From positions 1 to 22,774 of the forward strand of contig DATESG010000011.1 in assembly GCA_035270925.1 (NCBI GenBank): a DNA stretch of 22,774 nucleotides, in the 5' to 3' direction. This document shows, in pieces, positions 8,354-15,914 of this stretch; the stretch's first letter is position 1, and every line of letters begins with the position of its first letter. The position numbers and the translations under genes were made by a program. This DNA is from DATESG01 sp035270925 (GTDB taxonomy: Bacteria; Bacillota_I; Bacilli_A; RFN20; CAG-826). The notes under the pieces were generated by a model. The model was not told the origin of the DNA, did no database searches, and worked only from the letters and a program-made list of their open reading frames with translations.

Positions 8354-10033
8354 TTATAACTCGTGAATAAGTGGAATAATCATCGGCCGTCTTCTTGTTT
8401 CTCTAAAGATGTAACGTTCGATATTTTTACTAACATCTTCGGCAATTTCATCTGGGCGGATTTTTGGTTTTTCTAAGCCCTTTTCAACACTCTCTACTAA
8501 AATTTTTATAATGTTCTTAAGCAGCAATTCACTGTCGCGTAAATACACGAAGCCGCGCATTTGTACATCCGGTCCAGCAATAATAGTTTTTAATAAAGGA
8601 CTATAACCAACGCCAAGGATAATGATACCATCATCACTGAGTTTTTGTCGATCTTCAAGCACACCGCGGTTTGTATCACCAATCCCGGTCCCATCGACCA
8701 TTAAATCACCATTAACAATCCGGTCAACTTCGCTATACATAATCTTGGCTGTCCGGTCTTTAAAAATGACAGGGACTCCGGTATCAAGTAAGAGAATATT
8801 TTGATGCGAGAAATTAAGTCCGCTGTTAAGTGCGATTTTCGCATTGGCGATTTGATGACGGTAAAAACCCTTGACTGGAATATAATATTTAGGTTTAAGC
8901 AAAGAAAGCATCATCCGCAAATCTTCTTCTTGGGCGTGCATGTTGCCAACGTTAGTCGTTGAGATATTAACAATGTTTGCTTCGGAGAAATATAGGGAGT
9001 CAAGTGCTTCAGTTGCAAGGACCTCAAGGACGACTGGAGGTGGACACGCGATGATAAAGGTATCACTTGGTTTTAAGACAAAGCGCTTATCATCATTCTT
9101 TTTCGTTCCTAATTTTAAGATTTTTTCAAATAATTCTTGGCCGTTACCAAGCATAACAACAATCACATCTTGATCACGAACACGCAACATATCGTCATTT
9201 GCGACGATGAAACGTGGATCAATTAATGGTAATTTATGCTCTTCAAAGGTTTCAAAATAACTGCTGGTCACCTTATCGTAGAAAATTAATTTACGTTTGT
9301 TTTGAATCGCAATCGCGACAAGTTCTTCGACACTATATGCAGATTGCTCATAAATGGAGATGAAGATTCGGCCTTTGGCATCACGAACAACTTGAGAAAT
9401 TTTAGGGGTTAAGCGATGGCCTGGAGAGGTATATCCTGTTTTTTCCGCACCAGTACTTTCCGCTAAAAGACATAAGACATCTTTTTCGGCAATTTTTGCC
9501 AAACTATTAAGATCGAGTTTATAACGATTGCTTGCATTATATTCGACAATAAAATCGCCGGTATAGACAACGTAACCTTGACTCGTATCAACGGCAACAC
9601 CAAAAGACAGCATTGCGTTATGTGTGGTTTGGAAGAAGATAAATTTACGGTCCGCAATTGTCATACGACTACTTGGCAGAACCGTTGTGGTGGTATATGT
9701 CGCCTTACTTCCCACTTCTTTCGTAAACTTTTCAAGCATCATTATTGTGGCTTCACTGCCATAAATTGGTGCGGGAACTTCTTGATAGATAAAAGGCAAA
9801 GCCCCAAATTGATCATCATGACCATGGGTAATAATATAGGCCTTAATCCGGTTCCTATTATGTTTTAAATATTCAAAATTTGGAATGACAAAGTCAATTC
9901 CTGGTCTAGTTTTATCTGGGTACTTTAAGCCCGCTTCAAAGACAAAAATGTCTTCGTTGATCTCAAGTACATACATATTTTTGCCGTTTTCATCAAGACC
10001 ACCTAAAGCAAAAAATTTAATTACATCGTTCAT
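8354..10033 (-). CDS. rnjB: RNase J family protein, J2-like with degenerate active site
   Basis: This 559-residue protein has the full RNase J layout: metallo-beta-lactamase, beta-CASP and C-terminal domains. The metal-binding block at residues 70-75 reads HGHDDQ instead of HGHEDH, so the last His is Gln75. The later IPVHGEYR motif reads IPVKGFYR, so the His is Lys388. The HSIPDS, SDS and SGHxS-type segments are altered (HNAMLS, AESTG, TTNVGN), while H138 and TGDF D160 remain. Such losses are typical of RNase J2, which in B. subtilis is a weak or inactive partner of J1. Position supports this, because B. subtilis rnjB lies between pnp and spoIIIE. I therefore infer a J2 subunit that modulates a catalytic J1 encoded elsewhere. 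A GAGGAAA site precedes the ATG. It heads the transcript with the membrane protein and lemA. Confidence 0.9.
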   Translation of the reverse strand: MNDVIKFFALGGLDENGKNMYVLEINEDIFVFEAGLKYPDKTRPGIDFVIPNFEYLKHNRNRIKAYIITHGHDDQFGALPFIYQEVPAPIYGSEATIMMLEKFTKEVGSKATYTTTTVLPSSRMTIADRKFIFFQTTHNAMLSFGVAVDTSQGYVVYTGDFIVEYNASNRYKLDLNSLAKIAEKDVLCLLAESTGAEKTGYTSPGHRLTPKISQVVRDAKGRIFISIYEQSAYSVEELVAIAIQNKRKLIFYDKVTSSYFETFEEHKLPLIDPRFIVANDDMLRVRDQDVIVVMLGNGQELFEKILKLGTKKNDDKRFVLKPSDTFIIACPPPVVLEVLATEALDSLYFSEANIVNISTTNVGNMHAQEEDLRMMLSLLKPKYYIPVKGFYRHQIANAKIALNSGLNFSHQNILLLDTGVPVIFKDRTAKIMYSEVDRIVNGDLMVDGTGIGDTNRGVLEDRQKLSDDGIIILGVGYSPLLKTIIAGPDVQMRGFVYLRDSELLLKNIIKILVESVEKGLEKPKIRPDEIAEDVSKNIERYIFRETRRRPMIIPLIHEL

Positions 10034-10085
10034 TTGTTTCCTCGTTCATTATTGTTATTTCGTTCATAGGACTATAATCCCATTA

Positions 10086-10091
10086 ATTATA
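10086..10091 (-). promoter_or_regulatory. Probable -10 box of the rnjB transcript
   Basis: The minus strand reads TTG followed by TATAAT. A start near 10079 would give a leader of about 45 nt. The -35 region is poor (TAGCAC at 17 bp). A promoter is needed here because pnp ends in a terminator about 50 bp upstream. Confidence 0.45.
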
Positions 10092-10143
10092 CAAGATAAT
10101 TAGGCTTAGTGCTATAAAAGACTCTTTTAATTTTCAAATCAAT

Positions 10144-10174
10144 AAAAAACAACAAGGTCGCAAAACCTTGTTGT
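10144..10174 (-). terminator. Rho-independent terminator after pnp
   Basis: On the minus strand a 10-bp stem (arms 10165-10174 and 10149-10158, core CAACAAGG / CCTTGTTG) with a 6-nt loop is followed by a T run at 10144-10149. It starts about 25 nt after the pnp stop codon. Confidence 0.92.
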
Positions 10175-10198
10175 CTAGTTTATTTATAAAATTAGACT

Positions 10199-12415
10199 TT
10201 AGTCGCGTTTTTTACCGCGATATCCACCACGGTCGCCGCCGCGGTCATTACCACGAGTGAATTCTCTTTTTTGTGGTGCTCTTTCGACATAGCCTTCTGG
10301 GCGATCTAGGAACACTTTGTGACTAACTTTGACTTTGCCCTTGTCATCAATTTCTGAGACTTGGACTTTAAGGGTGTCACCTAATTTATAAACTTTGGTA
10401 ACATCTTCAATACGTTCATAGGAAAGGTCGGTGAAATGGCATAATCCGTCGGTATTACCAAATAGATTAACAAAGACGCCATAACTTTCAACGCGAACAA
10501 CTTTACCTTCATAAACTTCGCCAATTTTAGCAGTTCTAATAATGTTTAAAATGGTATTTTTGGTCTTGGTGATTAACGCACGATCCATGTGATAAATCAC
10601 AACTTGACCTTCATCGTTAATATCAATCTTGACGCCATCGTTCTCTTCGATGATCTTGTTAATGACTTTACCGCCAGTACCAATGACTTCTCTGATTTTG
10701 TCGACATCAATCATAAATGTTTCCATCTTCGGCGCATATTTGCCAACGTCTTCACGTGGGGCACTAATTGCGGCCATTTGGGCTGAACGAATTTCTTCGC
10801 GAGCCTTCTTAGCTTGATCAAGCGCTTCTTTTAGAACTTCTTTACTAACGCCTTTAACTTTAATATCCATTTGTAGAGCGGTAATACCCTTGGAGGTACC
10901 AGCAACTTTAAAGTCCATATCACCGAAGTGATCTTCTAACCCTTGGATATCAGTTAGAATGCTATATGGGTGTTTGCCATCAAGTGGACCACTTGTAATT
11001 AAGCCCATTGCAATCCCGGTAACCATATCTTTAACTGGAACACCAGCTGCCATTAAGGCCATACTTGAGGCACAGATTGAAGCTTGTGAACTACTACCAT
11101 TACTTTCAAGGACTTCACTAACACAACGGATTGTGTATGGGAATTCTTCTTCACTAGGAATGACATATGATAAGGCTCTTTCGCCTAAAGCACCGTGACC
11201 AATTTCACGACGGCCTGGGGCGCCTGTTCTCTTAATATCACCAACTGAGTAAGGTGGGAAGTTGTAGTGGTGCATGAAGCGTTTGAAGTCTTCTTCGCTA
11301 AGGTTATCTAAAATTTGTTCATCACTCTTGGCGCCGAGGGTAACAGTTGATAATACTTGAGTTTGACCTCTTGTAAATAACGCACTACCGTGGACACGTG
11401 GGAGTAAATCAATTTGACAATCAAGTGGACGGACTTCGTCAAGTTTACGGCCATCAGGACGAACTTTTTCATCGGTGATTAGTCTTCTGACTTCATCGGC
11501 AATCATTGTTTCGTGTGTGGCTTTAACATCATCAATAGCTTTACGTTTGGCGCCATCGTCAGCAAATTCTTTTGCCCCAAAGTGAGCAACCATTTGTTCT
11601 TTAACTTCTTGGATTGCTTGTTCACGTTCCAATTTGTCAAAGACACTAATTGCGGCTTGTAAAGGTTTGGTGAAAACTTCTCTACATTCTGTAACGATAG
11701 CTTCATTAGGAACGAATAATGGGAATTCACGCTTTGCAACGCCAACTTCCTTCATGATTTTCTCTTGAAATTCGCATAAAACTTTAACAGCTTCATGGCC
11801 AAACATTAAGGCATCGAGCATATCTGCTTCATTGACTTCATTAGCACCGGCTTCAACCATGTTAATGGCATTTTTAGTTCCGGCAACAGTTAATTGGATA
11901 TCACTCTTAGCATTTTCAGCCACGGTTGGATTGATAACAAACTTGCCATCAACACGACCAACGTTAACGCCGGCAACTGGTCCTTCAAATGGAATATCAC
12001 TAACACATAAGGCTAATGAACTACCTAACATCGCGACCATTTCAGCAGGTGAGTCTAATTCAACGCTTAAAATCGTGTTGATGATTTGGACTTCGTTACG
12101 GAAACCTTCGGCGAATAAAGGACGGATTGGACGGTCAATTAAACGTCCTGATAATGTGGCATGGTCGGTTTCACGGCCTTCTCTACGTAAGAATGAACCT
12201 GGAATGCGGCCAACCGCATATAGTTTTTCTTGGTATGAGACTGATAGTGGAAAATAATCTAAATCCTTTGCACTATTTCCAGCAACGGCGGTCGACAAAA
12301 CAACTGTGTCATCTAGTCTAACGAGGACAGCCCCGTCAGCTTGTTTGGCAATTTCGCCGACTTCAACGACGAGCTTTTTGCCATGGAATTGTAATTCGTA
12401 AATTTTCTTTTGCAT
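10199..12415 (-). CDS. pnp: Polyribonucleotide nucleotidyltransferase (PNPase)
   Basis: PNPase degrades RNA 3'-to-5' by phosphorolysis and can add tails in reverse. The 738-residue protein has the complete architecture: a first RNase PH core (about 10-145, with FLRREGRETDHATLSGRLID at 75-94), an all-helical linker, and a second catalytic core (about 315-540, RPDGRKLDEVRPL, GAPGRREIGHGALGERAL and GDMDFKVAGTSKGITALQMD). These are followed by a KH domain with the GTGG loop at 579-582 and an S1 domain at about 632-703. The last 20 residues are a Gly/Arg/Asp-rich tail (RGNDRGGDRGGYRG), which probably adds RNA affinity. A GGGAG purine-rich site precedes the ATG. It lies downstream of rpsO, as in most bacteria, only 28 nt past the rpsO terminator T-run. 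Confidence 0.98.
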   Translation of the reverse strand: MQKKIYELQFHGKKLVVEVGEIAKQADGAVLVRLDDTVVLSTAVAGNSAKDLDYFPLSVSYQEKLYAVGRIPGSFLRREGRETDHATLSGRLIDRPIRPLFAEGFRNEVQIINTILSVELDSPAEMVAMLGSSLALCVSDIPFEGPVAGVNVGRVDGKFVINPTVAENAKSDIQLTVAGTKNAINMVEAGANEVNEADMLDALMFGHEAVKVLCEFQEKIMKEVGVAKREFPLFVPNEAIVTECREVFTKPLQAAISVFDKLEREQAIQEVKEQMVAHFGAKEFADDGAKRKAIDDVKATHETMIADEVRRLITDEKVRPDGRKLDEVRPLDCQIDLLPRVHGSALFTRGQTQVLSTVTLGAKSDEQILDNLSEEDFKRFMHHYNFPPYSVGDIKRTGAPGRREIGHGALGERALSYVIPSEEEFPYTIRCVSEVLESNGSSSQASICASSMALMAAGVPVKDMVTGIAMGLITSGPLDGKHPYSILTDIQGLEDHFGDMDFKVAGTSKGITALQMDIKVKGVSKEVLKEALDQAKKAREEIRSAQMAAISAPREDVGKYAPKMETFMIDVDKIREVIGTGGKVINKIIEENDGVKIDINDEGQVVIYHMDRALITKTKNTILNIIRTAKIGEVYEGKVVRVESYGVFVNLFGNTDGLCHFTDLSYERIEDVTKVYKLGDTLKVQVSEIDDKGKVKVSHKVFLDRPEGYVERAPQKREFTRGNDRGGDRGGYRGKKRD

Positions 12416-12443
12416 TTTTTTCTCCCTTTTCCCTTTTATTTAC

Positions 12444-12470
12444 AAAAAACTGCCTTATTAAAAAGGCAGT
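12444..12470 (-). terminator. Rho-independent terminator between rpsO and pnp
   Basis: On the minus strand an 8-bp stem ACTGCCTT / AAGGCAGT (arms 12463-12470 and 12449-12456, loop of 6) is followed by a T run at 12444-12449. It lies 6 nt after the rpsO stop. The pnp start is only 28 nt beyond, so pnp may depend on readthrough. Confidence 0.88.
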
Positions 12471-12475
12471 GTAGT

Positions 12476-12745
12476 TTACTTTCTGAGACCTAATTTTTGA
12501 ATTAAATCAAGATAGCCTTCGCGGTTGGTGCGACTGTAGTAATCTAAGAGACTACGACGGTGTCCAACAAGCTTGTGTAAGCCGCGTTGTGAATGGAAAT
12601 CGTGAATATGAACTTTTAAGTGTTCAGTTAAATCACGAATTTGTTGGGTTAATAAAGCGACTTGGACACGGGTTGAACCTGTATCTTTTTCGTTATCACC
12701 AAATTCTTTAACGATGCTTGCGACTACTTCTTTTTTTAGTGCCAT
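12476..12745 (-). CDS. rpsO: 30S ribosomal protein S15
   Basis: S15 is a primary 16S rRNA binding protein of the small-subunit platform. The 89-residue length is exactly that of the family. The sequence carries the standard blocks DTGSTRVQVALLTQQI, LTEHLKVHIHDFHSQRGL and LVGHRRSLLDYY. An ideal AAGGAGGAA site precedes the ATG. The gene has its own promoter in the gap after ribF, a stem-loop in its leader and a terminator immediately downstream, so it can be made as a monocistronic mRNA. In other bacteria S15 represses its own translation through the leader. Confidence 0.99.
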   Translation of the reverse strand: MALKKEVVASIVKEFGDNEKDTGSTRVQVALLTQQIRDLTEHLKVHIHDFHSQRGLHKLVGHRRSLLDYYSRTNREGYLDLIQKLGLRK

Positions 12746-12780
12746 AAGTATTCCTCCTTTTTGTTCTTTGCTTAATCATC

Positions 12781-12805
12781 GCTTTACTTTGAGGTGCCGT
12801 AAAGC
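12781..12805 (-). promoter_or_regulatory. Leader hairpin of rpsO, candidate S15 autoregulatory site
   Basis: The rpsO leader RNA holds a 7-bp stem GCTTTAC / GTAAAGC with an 11-nt loop containing CCTC (complement of 12791-12794). CCTC is complementary to GAGG of the rpsO ribosome binding site (12753-12757), allowing a loop-to-SD pseudoknot. S15 autoregulation through leader structures is known in E. coli and Geobacillus; its occurrence here is inference. Confidence 0.45.
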
Positions 12806-12826
12806 AGCGAGTAAGTTGCTTGTTTG

Positions 12827-12855
12827 ATTATATACTAATTAGGGTTGAGTAGCAA
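12827..12855 (-). promoter_or_regulatory. Sigma-A-type promoter of rpsO
   Basis: The minus strand shows -35 TTGCTA (12850-12855), a 17-bp spacer and a perfect -10 TATAAT (12827-12832). The predicted start is near 12820, upstream of the leader hairpin. It lies entirely in the gap between ribF and rpsO. Confidence 0.75.
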
Positions 12856-12864
12856 ATAGTTAAG

Positions 12865-13791
12865 TTAATTATTTTCAATTTCTTTAATCAATTTCAGGCA
12901 ATCTTCTTTGTCTTGATCTATTTGGTGTATTAGACTTTCGAGATCGGGAAATTTTACTTCGTTTCTTAAATATTTTAGGAACGAAATGTTGATAACTTCA
13001 TCATAGATTTGTTCACTAAAATCAAAGAGATGAACTTCGATAATGCTCTTGGTTAGTTTATTGATTGTTGGATGAATTCCAATATTACACATTCCATAAT
13101 GCTTCTGATCGCGTAAAGTGACCTCCACAAGGTAAATACCCATTTTAGGTATAAAGTAGTGATAATCTAGTAGGATATTAGCAGTAGCATATCCAATTTT
13201 AGAGCCAAGCCCAAATCCCCGTGTGATAATCCCCGTTATTTTATACGGTCTTGTGATTAAAACATTAGCTTCTTCAATCCGCCCTTGGGCGATTAGCTGT
13301 TTGATTCTAGTTGTGGAAACCCGACGTTTTTTCGAATATAAGACTGGCTCAACAACTTCGACTTTGAAGTCATCACCTGCTAGTTCTTTTAGCATCTCAA
13401 CATTTCCCTTAGCTTCAGCGCCAAAACGGAAATCATCTCCGACTATGACGGCACTAACATTAAGTGGTTTGAGAACTTTATCAACAAATTGTTGCGGACT
13501 CAGTGATCTTGTTCTTTCATCTAAGTCTATGTAGATTAAGGCACTGGCCCCGAGATTTGTAAAGACCTCAGTCCGGTCCGCAATCGACATCAACAAGCCA
13601 TCTTTAGCATGTTTCTTCATCACGTTATCAATCGAAAAAATTAGTAACACGGCGAGTTTTAAACCTAGTGATTTTGCACGATTAATCAGTTCTTGATGAC
13701 CCATGTGGACACCATCAAAAGTACCTACGCAAACCGCATAGTCTTTTCCTAATTCTACTATATTATTAATATCTAAATATCCAGCATTCAC
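12865..13791 (-). CDS. ribF: Bifunctional riboflavin kinase / FAD synthetase
   Basis: RibF phosphorylates riboflavin to FMN and adenylates FMN to FAD. The 308-residue length fits the bifunctional enzyme. The N-terminal adenylyltransferase half shows GTFDGVHMGHQ (23-33), VGDDFRFG and a STTRIKQLI segment. The C-terminal kinase half starts near residue 182 with GFGLGSKIGYATANI, followed by NIGIHPTI and EVHLFDF (catalytic Glu). The usual GFPTAN is GYATAN here, so the Pro is replaced; the T-A-N residues are kept. The start is GTG at 13789-13791, overlapping the truB TGA stop by 4 nt, with GAGGA about 9 nt upstream. This implies translational coupling to truB. Stop is TAA. No terminator is seen before the rpsO promoter. 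Confidence 0.96.
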   Translation of the reverse strand: MNAGYLDINNIVELGKDYAVCVGTFDGVHMGHQELINRAKSLGLKLAVLLIFSIDNVMKKHAKDGLLMSIADRTEVFTNLGASALIYIDLDERTRSLSPQQFVDKVLKPLNVSAVIVGDDFRFGAEAKGNVEMLKELAGDDFKVEVVEPVLYSKKRRVSTTRIKQLIAQGRIEEANVLITRPYKITGIITRGFGLGSKIGYATANILLDYHYFIPKMGIYLVEVTLRDQKHYGMCNIGIHPTINKLTKSIIEVHLFDFSEQIYDEVINISFLKYLRNEVKFPDLESLIHQIDQDKEDCLKLIKEIENN

Positions 13792-14636
13792 AAATTAAAT
13801 CCTCGCAAACATTTATATGCTTGTTCTTCTATTTTTTGATAAATGGCAAGGAGTTTTCCGTCATAGATAACTTGAACTCTTTCCTCATCAGATTCTAGCA
13901 GTATTTGTGCACCAACAAGTGCCAATTTACCTTGATTTTCATCAAGTATCACCGTAGGAATATGTGCTAGAAACTTATCAATGTTTATTATATCAAAGCT
14001 TTCAACGTTTTCTAGTTTTTTCGCGTCTTCAATTTTAAAGTTGCCAACTTTAGTGCGACGCAAGTTAATAGTGGTCGCGACTGTATGGAGTTTGTGGGCG
14101 ATATCATTACCGAGCGTGCGTATATAAGTTCCACTACTTACACTAGTTTTAATTGTAAAGTTGGGGTGTTGATAGTCAAGAAGTTCAATGCTGAATATCT
14201 CCACAATTCGCGGAGGCACATCGAAATCAATCTTCGCATGTGCATATTTATATAGTGGAACGCCGTCAACTTTAATGGCGCTTGTAAGTGGCGGAATTTG
14301 CGTAATCTTTCCTAAAAAGCTATCAATTGTCGCTAAGAGGTCATCTTTGCTGAATTCTTTGACAACATCATCGCGCACGACTTCACCTTCTAAGTCTAGT
14401 GTTGTTGTTAAAAGCCCAAGTTTAAAAGTCGCAATATATTCTTTGCTCGAGTCTTCCATATAAGGGATTGCCTTCGTTCCCTCATTAACCGCGACTAACA
14501 TTAACCCAGTTGCGAGCGGATCGAGGGTCCCAACATGGCCAACTTTTTTAATCGAAAATTTCCGTCCCACTTGGTTATCAAGTTTACGACTCGTTGTTTG
14601 ACAATCTTTATCAATCAAAAATACACCATTAATCAT
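13788..14636 (-). CDS. truB: tRNA pseudouridine(55) synthase
   Basis: TruB converts U55 of the tRNA T-loop to pseudouridine. I choose ATG at 14634-14636 (protein starts MINGVFLIDKD, the normal TruB N-terminus), giving 282 residues; a GTG 12 nt upstream is the alternative. The catalytic block KVGHVGTLDPLATGLM contains nucleophile D39. The VDGVPLYKYAHA and SSGTYIRTLGNDIA segments are also diagnostic. A C-terminal PUA-like part covers about the last 60 residues. The only TGA stop in the window ends this gene, overlapping the ribF start. In Bacillus truB directly follows rbfA; here an oppositely oriented gene lies between, so truB needs its own promoter, which is visible at 14655-14660. Confidence 0.96.
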   Translation of the reverse strand: MINGVFLIDKDCQTTSRKLDNQVGRKFSIKKVGHVGTLDPLATGLMLVAVNEGTKAIPYMEDSSKEYIATFKLGLLTTTLDLEGEVVRDDVVKEFSKDDLLATIDSFLGKITQIPPLTSAIKVDGVPLYKYAHAKIDFDVPPRIVEIFSIELLDYQHPNFTIKTSVSSGTYIRTLGNDIAHKLHTVATTINLRRTKVGNFKIEDAKKLENVESFDIINIDKFLAHIPTVILDENQGKLALVGAQILLESDEERVQVIYDGKLLAIYQKIEEQAYKCLRGFNL

Positions 14637-14654
14637 AATATTACCCACTTCTGT

Positions 14655-14662
14655 ATTATACT
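14655..14662. promoter_or_regulatory. Overlapping divergent -10 boxes between truB and the TtcA-GNAT gene
   Basis: The minus strand reads TATAAT (complement of 14655-14660), positioned for truB. The plus strand reads TATACT (14657-14662), positioned for the divergent gene. The two hexamers share four bases. Neither has a convincing -35. The plus-strand start would fall at about 14669, next to the ATG at 14671. Confidence 0.5.
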
Positions 14663-14670
14663 ATCTCATT

Positions 14671-15879
14671 ATGGGACATAAAAGTAAGAAACATCTGCGA
14701 GAAGTCTTGGCACAAATCAAACGTGCTGATGAAAACTTCAATTTAATTGAAGATAATGACCGTATTGTCATTGGCATCAGTGGCGGTAAGGATAGTATCG
14801 TGCTTTTTTATGCTTTAACCCTTTATCAAAAGTTTAGCAATAAAAACTTCACGCTAATTCCGATTATGCTTGATCTGGGCTTTGACCGTTTTGATGCTGA
14901 GAATTACAAAGAGTACTTTAGAACTTTGGGCTATGAACTTGATGTTGCCGATAGTCGTCAAGTATTTAAAATTCTCGAAATCCAACAAGGTCAACAACGC
15001 CTCAGTAAACTTCCATGCTCAATTTGTTCACGGATGAAAAAGGCCGCGATCAATAAAGAGGCTAATGAGATTAAAGCTAATAAAGTCGCATTTGCTCATC
15101 ATATCGATGATGCGCTTGAAACAATGATGATGAATATGATTAGTGGCGGACGTTTAGCAACATTCGCGCCTAAAATGTATTTAGAAAATGCCAAAATCAC
15201 CTTTATTCGCCCATTAATTTTTGTTGAGGAAAGCAGCATCATTAAAACGCAAATGGAACTGGACTTACCAGTCATGAAGAGTGGTTGCCCTAACGACAAA
15301 AAGACCCGGCGCGAAGATATTAAAAATTTACTGAATGAGATTTATATTAATACACCCGAGGCCAAATCAAACTTTCAACTCATGCTCACCAATTATCAAC
15401 ATGCGGACTTATGGTTTGATAAACTCGAATTCCCGCTTGGCGATGGACTGACTCTTAAACCAGTCACCGGTAATAAAACGACGACTGATATGCTAAAAAT
15501 CCGCTTCGAAGTGTTTGTAATCGAACAAAAAGTCGCGCTTAGCGAGGAAATCGAAGATGATGAAGATAGTTATAGTGCCTTTGTCTTATATCTGCATCAT
15601 GACCCAATTGGTACGATTAGATATAAACACCTCAACAAACAAACCATCAAACTTGGTCGCATCGCGATTATAAAATCAGCTCGTGGTCATGGCTATGGTA
15701 GGCGTGTAATTAATTTTGTTGAACAACTTGTCTACACTAAGGTGCGGCCTCTGACAATCCAGCTGGGGGCGCAAATACAGGCCGAAAATTTCTACGCTCG
15801 CTTAGGCTATACACCTATCGGCGAACAATATGTGGAAGCCAATATCCTCCATGTCAACATGCAAAAATCCCTCAAATAA
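14671..15879 (+). CDS. TtcA-like tRNA 2-thiolation PP-loop ATPase fused to a GNAT acetyltransferase
   Basis: This 402-residue protein is the only plus-strand gene. Residues about 1-230 form a PP-loop ATP pyrophosphatase with SGGKDS at 37-42, which activates a tRNA base with ATP. C116 and C119 (CSIC) and C206 (SGCPND) match the three-cysteine pattern that holds the [4Fe-4S] cluster in TtcA, the enzyme making 2-thiocytidine 32. HHIDDALETMMMNMISGG (143-160) is also typical of this family. After a short linker, residues about 265-402 form an ElaA/YjcF-like GNAT domain: RFEVFVIEQKV (278-288), an acidic D/E cluster, the acetyl-CoA motif RGHGYG (338-343) and NFYARLGY. Both halves look intact in one frame. 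No Shine-Dalgarno is seen before the ATG. What the GNAT half acetylates is unknown. Confidence 0.88.
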   Translation: MGHKSKKHLREVLAQIKRADENFNLIEDNDRIVIGISGGKDSIVLFYALTLYQKFSNKNFTLIPIMLDLGFDRFDAENYKEYFRTLGYELDVADSRQVFKILEIQQGQQRLSKLPCSICSRMKKAAINKEANEIKANKVAFAHHIDDALETMMMNMISGGRLATFAPKMYLENAKITFIRPLIFVEESSIIKTQMELDLPVMKSGCPNDKKTRREDIKNLLNEIYINTPEAKSNFQLMLTNYQHADLWFDKLEFPLGDGLTLKPVTGNKTTTDMLKIRFEVFVIEQKVALSEEIEDDEDSYSAFVLYLHHDPIGTIRYKHLNKQTIKLGRIAIIKSARGHGYGRRVINFVEQLVYTKVRPLTIQLGAQIQAENFYARLGYTPIGEQYVEANILHVNMQKSLK

Positions 15880-15912
15880 AAAGTCTCCAATTAATTTTGG
15901 AGACCTTTATTT
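15874..15912. terminator. Bidirectional terminator between the TtcA-GNAT gene and rbfA
   Basis: An 8-bp stem GTCTCCAA / TTGGAGAC (15883-15890 and 15897-15904, loop TTAATT) is followed by a T-rich run on the plus strand and, in the opposite direction, by TTTTTATTT on the minus strand. It ends both convergent transcripts. Confidence 0.9.
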
Positions 15913-15914
15913 TT

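Noticed and set aside
10069..10080. GGACTATAATCC near-palindrome upstream of rnjB as an operator
   Set aside because: It has two mismatches in 12 bp in an AT-rich leader; not distinguishable from chance.
11832..12257. Plus-strand open frame of 141 codons opposite pnp
   Set aside because: It is antisense to the conserved PNPase core, has no ribosome binding site and no recognisable domain; a shadow of codon bias.
13788..13790. Use of TGA as Trp (Mycoplasma code)
   Set aside because: All genes read through at full length without any in-frame TGA, Trp is TGG, and TGA ends truB exactly at the ribF overlap.
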